The notes under the pieces were generated by a model. The model ran no database searches. It was not told the DNA's origin and saw only the letters and a program-made list of their open reading frames with translations. From Psychrobacillus sp. OK028 (GTDB lineage: Bacteria > Bacillota > Bacilli > Bacillales_A > Planococcaceae), in assembly GCF_900103605.1 (NCBI RefSeq), contig NZ_FNHY01000005.1, positions 62,001-126,000 on the forward strand: a stretch of DNA of 64,000 nucleotides, given 5' to 3'. Both the position numbers and the translations under genes were made by a program. Below, piece by piece: positions 61,178 to 64,000 of this stretch (the stretch's first letter is position 1; each line of letters starts with the position of its first letter).

Positions 61178-62350
61178 TTACGCTGTTTTCTTCGTACCCT
61201 TCCAAATAATAGAACCAATTGTCGTTATTACTAATACGACCAGTCCTAATATAAACGGGTAAATAATATTCACATCATATAGTACCCCAGCAAGCAATGG
61301 GCCTAATACATTTCCAATACTCATATACGCATTGTTCATCCCCATTGCGAACCCTTGCTCATTTCCAGCTAACTTTGATATTAATGTTGTCAGGACTGGA
61401 CGTAAAATTGAAGTAGAAAGGAAGATAATCATCGTAATGACAAAGAAAAATGCATAGCTTGAAACTAGAATAGATAGAAGGAAACCAAATGCAGCGACAG
61501 CTAAAAAGATTCTTAATACATTTGTTTCACCAAAACGCCTTACAACTTTATCCACAACAAATAGCTGAATAATGACACTCACGATTCCAGTTCCAGTAAT
61601 CATCCAGGCAATGTCCTGTGGAGATGCTGAAAACTGATCATCGACAAAAAGTCCAAGAACGGATTCATAGGCAAGCAAACCAAAGCTCATCACTAACGTT
61701 ATCACAAGCGGTATGAAGTATGGCTTTTTAAACGATTGAGCAATTTCTTTTACCATCGGTTCTGATTTAACCTCTGGTGCACCAACACCTACTAGTTTAC
61801 TTTCCTTCAATACAAAAGCAGAAAAGACAACAGCCACAACGCCAACTAAAGCTGAAACGAGCAGTGGCACTTTTAAGCCAAATTCCGCTAAAAAACCACC
61901 AATCCCTGGTCCTACTACTATACCTAAGGACATTGCAGCAGATATTAAACTATTTCCCTTCGCTCTCTGATCCATTGATGTAATATCTGCCACATATGCA
62001 AAAATAGCGGGTACTAATAACGCTGCACCGACTCCACCTATGACACGAGAAACATACAAGATACCGATAGAATCGGAGAAGTAAAATACAAACATAGATA
62101 AAGCAAGCCCACTAAGACCAGCAATAATCATAATTCTTCTCCCGTATTTATCTGCCCATTTCCCAGCAATCGGAGACATCAAAAGCTGTGCGCCTGCAAA
62201 TATAGATATCATTAAACCCGCTGCCATCCCCCCTTGATCGATGGATTTTAAATAAGCGGGTAAAATGGGAATAATAATACCGAAACTCCCTATAGCAATA
62301 AACATATTAATCATTAGTATAAATAATTTTTTTCGTTGTTCCTTCGTCAT
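61178..62350 (-). CDS. MFS multidrug exporter (DHA1, Bmr/NorA type)
   Basis: About 390 residues, 12 membrane segments. Motif A is GKWADKYGRRIMI in loop 2-3, motif C is GIVVGPGIGGFLAEFG in helix 5, and motif B RVIGGVGAALLVP in helix 4; together these mark proton-driven DHA1 drug antiporters. The substrate is not known. The frame begins with GTG 62353; ATG 62350 is spaced well from GAGG and preferred. No BmrR- or PadR-like regulator is adjacent. Confidence 0.88.
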   Translation of the reverse strand: MTKEQRKKLFILMINMFIAIGSFGIIIPILPAYLKSIDQGGMAAGLMISIFAGAQLLMSPIAGKWADKYGRRIMIIAGLSGLALSMFVFYFSDSIGILYVSRVIGGVGAALLVPAIFAYVADITSMDQRAKGNSLISAAMSLGIVVGPGIGGFLAEFGLKVPLLVSALVGVVAVVFSAFVLKESKLVGVGAPEVKSEPMVKEIAQSFKKPYFIPLVITLVMSFGLLAYESVLGLFVDDQFSASPQDIAWMITGTGIVSVIIQLFVVDKVVRRFGETNVLRIFLAVAAFGFLLSILVSSYAFFFVITMIIFLSTSILRPVLTTLISKLAGNEQGFAMGMNNAYMSIGNVLGPLLAGVLYDVNIIYPFILGLVVLVITTIGSIIWKGTKKTA

Positions 62351-62425
62351 CACATACCTCTTTCATCTACAGTATCAATACATAAGGAATAGATTAACAC
62401 GCCTTATCCAAATAAGTAAACAACA

Positions 62426-62465
62426 AAGCTACCTTTCACCAATGGAAACCGGTGGCAGATAGCTT
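62426..62465 (-). terminator. Hairpin downstream of the DUF3221 gene
   Basis: AAGCTA..CACC / GGTG..TAGCTT interrupted stem with a 10-base loop, 13 bases past the stop; tail on the minus strand is only weakly T-rich. Confidence 0.5.
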
Positions 62466-62477
62466 CTGTTTAAGTAT

Positions 62478-62855
62478 TTATTCATTTAAATTTTCAATTG
62501 TCTTGGCCGTTCCTCTAGCAGGATATGATTCATCTAGGGCAGTGTATCCAACCTTTACCTCATCAAATAACTTCAATCGACTACGCTGATCCATGGTCAT
62601 TGAAAACCACGTAGCTTCATTTTCAGTTGCTAGTGCTTCATCCACCGACATATTTTTTGCCTCATCAGCTGTTAATCCACCAACGACTAAAATAGTAGTG
62701 TCTTGAATATCAATAATAATTCCTTCTATGTAGCCTGTTGGGTGCTGTGGCTGAGTGGGATTATTCTCAAAAAATTGCATGATAAAATAAAAGCTTGCAC
62801 CAACCGCCATTAATAAAATACCAATCAATATTCCTACTGTATACTTTCCCTTCAT
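62478..62855 (-). CDS. DUF3221-like membrane-anchored protein
   Basis: A 125-residue protein with one N-terminal membrane helix (residues 7-27) and an extracytoplasmic domain. GYIEGIIIDIQDTTILVVGGL, DEATWFSM-like ENEATWFSMT and KLFDEVKVGYTALDESYPARGTAKTIE match the DUF3221 pattern (YobA-like). Function unknown. GGAGGC precedes the ATG; 13 bases separate it from the gene upstream. Confidence 0.75.
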   Translation of the reverse strand: MKGKYTVGILIGILLMAVGASFYFIMQFFENNPTQPQHPTGYIEGIIIDIQDTTILVVGGLTADEAKNMSVDEALATENEATWFSMTMDQRSRLKLFDEVKVGYTALDESYPARGTAKTIENLNE

Positions 62856-62868
62856 AATAGAAGCCTCC

Positions 62869-63342
62869 TTACTTTTTCTCTGCTAGTCGGAAGCCTTCTT
62901 CTAAAAGGTACGCTTTTGCTTCACTATAAGAGCCAAAGCTTTCTTCTAAGTTATACCCGTGATATATATTCCAAAGTGTATCTTCTTGTAACAATGTCAG
63001 CTTAGAATCTTCTTTGTTTTTCCAAACTTCTTCTATTTCCTCGTCTTGTAGCTCTTCTTCCTCTGTTGAAAGATAAGTTATAGAGTCTTTAATAATCTTT
63101 CTTAGCTCATCGGCCGAAGCTTCACGAATATTCAATAGTCCTTTATCGTCAGCTGCTTCATATTGAGGAAGGTCTCCTACGTAAACAAAGCCATTTCCAT
63201 TCGGATGGAGGTGATAAATAACCGTTGTTTTTTCATATAAACTTTTTTCGTAATGATAATTTACTCGTTTCATTGATACTTCTTTACGAGTAAGCTCTGT
63301 AAATTCTTGAATAATTGCTTCTTTTTCTTCAAATGTTAGCAT
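62869..63342 (-). CDS. Hypothetical protein
   Basis: A 157-residue acidic, soluble protein I do not recognise. It has an alpha-beta N-terminal part (VNYHYEKSLYEKTTVIYHLHPNGNGFVYVGDL), a Glu-rich central helix (LSTEEEELQDEEIEEVWKNKED) and a C-terminal WNIYHGYNLEESFGSYSEAKAYLLEEGF that could be a small helical motif. GAGGAA precedes the ATG. Probably co-transcribed with the DUF3221 gene. Confidence 0.7.
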   Translation of the reverse strand: MLTFEEKEAIIQEFTELTRKEVSMKRVNYHYEKSLYEKTTVIYHLHPNGNGFVYVGDLPQYEAADDKGLLNIREASADELRKIIKDSITYLSTEEEELQDEEIEEVWKNKEDSKLTLLQEDTLWNIYHGYNLEESFGSYSEAKAYLLEEGFRLAEKK

Positions 63343-63392
63343 GCGATTCCTCTTCCTATACGTTTTTTCATTTATCTAGTATAGCATATCCT

Positions 63393-63485
63393 TTATCCTC
63401 TTCGCGTCCACCATTCCGCTAATATAACAAAACAAATAACTACCGCAATGACTACTGCAAAAAACCAATCTGGTAAGCTCCCCAA
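63393..63485 (-). CDS. Small 30-residue membrane protein, coupled to the dipeptidase gene
   Basis: TTG-initiated frame of 30 codons, MGSLPDWFFAVVIAVVICF.. ending EWWTRRG. It forms one membrane helix (residues 7-24) flanked by Trp and a positively charged tail. The ribosome site GGGAGG lies in the last codons of the dipeptidase gene, 7 bases from the TTG; only two bases separate the genes. Size, spacing and amphipathic ends argue for a real small protein. No homologue known to me. Confidence 0.55.
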   Translation of the reverse strand: MGSLPDWFFAVVIAVVICFVILAEWWTRRG

Positions 63486-63487
63486 AT

Positions 63488-64000
63488 TTATGCCTCCCTA
63501 CAAATTCGCATCACAAATCGTTCGAAATTCTTTGATGTGAATCCTTCTACTTCCTCGCTTGTATAGCTTTCTAATAATTTCCTTACTAAATTTTGTGTTT
63601 TGGATGCGTCCTCTAAACCCACAACACATTCACTAATCCCATCAAAGTCAGAACCTAATCCTGTAAGATGTTTACCTCCAAGTGAAACGATATGCTCTAT
63701 ATGCTTCTCCAAGTCCTGTATTTCTACTGACTTTTTGGTAGCATCTATAAATGGTGGATAATACACCACATGAATCGGGCTGTTTTTAGCGATTAGTGCT
63801 TTTATTTGACTGTCACTTAAATTTCTTGGTGAGTCACATAGAGCTCTTGTATTAGAATGACTTGCCATTAGCCATTTTGCCTTAGGAAGTACATCCCAAA
63901 AAGATTGCTCACTCAAATGAGAGACATCAACAATTATATTTAGCTCGTTCAACAAGGATATGACTTCTTCTCCAAATGGAGTTAACCCAGTACCAGATTC
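63488..64000 (-). CDS. Membrane dipeptidase, peptidase M19 family (5' end beyond window)
   Basis: The open frame continues past base 64000; about 170 C-terminal residues are visible. GTGLTPFGEEVISLLNELNIIVDVSHLSEQSFWDVL, MASHSNTRALCDSPRNLSDSQI and GLGSDFDGI are signature stretches of M19 renal-dipeptidase-type zinc enzymes, including the His ligands in VDVSH and ASHSN. It hydrolyses dipeptides, probably in the cytoplasm. The N-terminal zinc ligands lie outside the window. Confidence 0.9.
   Translation of the reverse strand, partial: ESGTGLTPFGEEVISLLNELNIIVDVSHLSEQSFWDVLPKAKWLMASHSNTRALCDSPRNLSDSQIKALIAKNSPIHVVYYPPFIDATKKSVEIQDLEKHIEHIVSLGGKHLTGLGSDFDGISECVVGLEDASKTQNLVRKLLESYTSEEVEGFTSKNFERFVMRICREA

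Overview
The window is low-GC DNA from a Gram-positive spore-former relative. Strong AGGAGG-type ribosome sites, frequent TTG and GTG starts, and many products close to Bacillus subtilis proteins (PpaC, NsrR/Hmp, YclNOPQ, NiaP, the YrkE-J set, FloT/YuaF, YkaAB) point to order Bacillales. I think of the Planococcaceae (Lysinibacillus, Psychrobacillus, Solibacillus) but cannot prove the genus. It looks chromosomal. I see no rRNA, tRNA, CRISPR array, phage or insertion sequence. Two genes are cut by the window ends: an ABC exporter subunit at the left and an M19 dipeptidase at the right.

Layout. 1-4.1 kb: a PadR regulator and a heterodimeric multidrug ABC exporter. 4-8.4 kb: a Rieske oxidoreductase, a DUF2500 protein, a LysE-family remnant, a stress protein and a DsbA-like protein. 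8.7-11.5 kb: ppaC and the divergent nsrR/hmp nitric oxide defence pair. 12-21 kb: a DUF7662-GNAT fusion, a CoA-transferase/P-loop/Mpg operon, niaP, thrC-thrB, zupT, a uracil-DNA glycosylase and a PAP2 phosphatase. 21-25 kb: a Fur-controlled petrobactin-type siderophore importer (yclNOPQ) ending in a heme monooxygenase. 25-37 kb: a lipoprotein, a peptide transporter, an ABC exporter, hflX, a VOC protein, an RDD protein, an acyl-CoA ligase, nhaC and a methyltransferase.

37.5-45.2 kb is the most coherent block: a CstR-type persulfide-sensing repressor with sulfurtransferases (TusA, DsrE, rhodanese), a rhodanese-metallo-beta-lactamase persulfide dioxygenase, a TauE exporter, a membrane TlpA-like thioredoxin and a CoA-disulfide reductase-rhodanese. 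Five matching operator-like palindromes of the form TATACC..GGGGTATA sit before its transcription units. The CoA-disulfide reductase gene is interrupted by a single in-frame TGA. 45.3-64 kb holds a MacB-like ABC pair, fumC, an HD-GYP protein, floT/yuaF with a clear sigma-W promoter, a Pit phosphate transporter, an MMPL transporter, adenine deaminase, an MFS exporter and small unknown genes.

The least explained structure is a set of five short intergenic arrays with a 20-22 bp (mostly exactly 21 bp) period at about 11.8, 29.9, 47.4, 52.6 and 54.5 kb. Two share one consensus although they lie 24.5 kb apart; the others keep the period but use different sequence. Positions and motifs were read by eye, so site coordinates may be off by a base or two.
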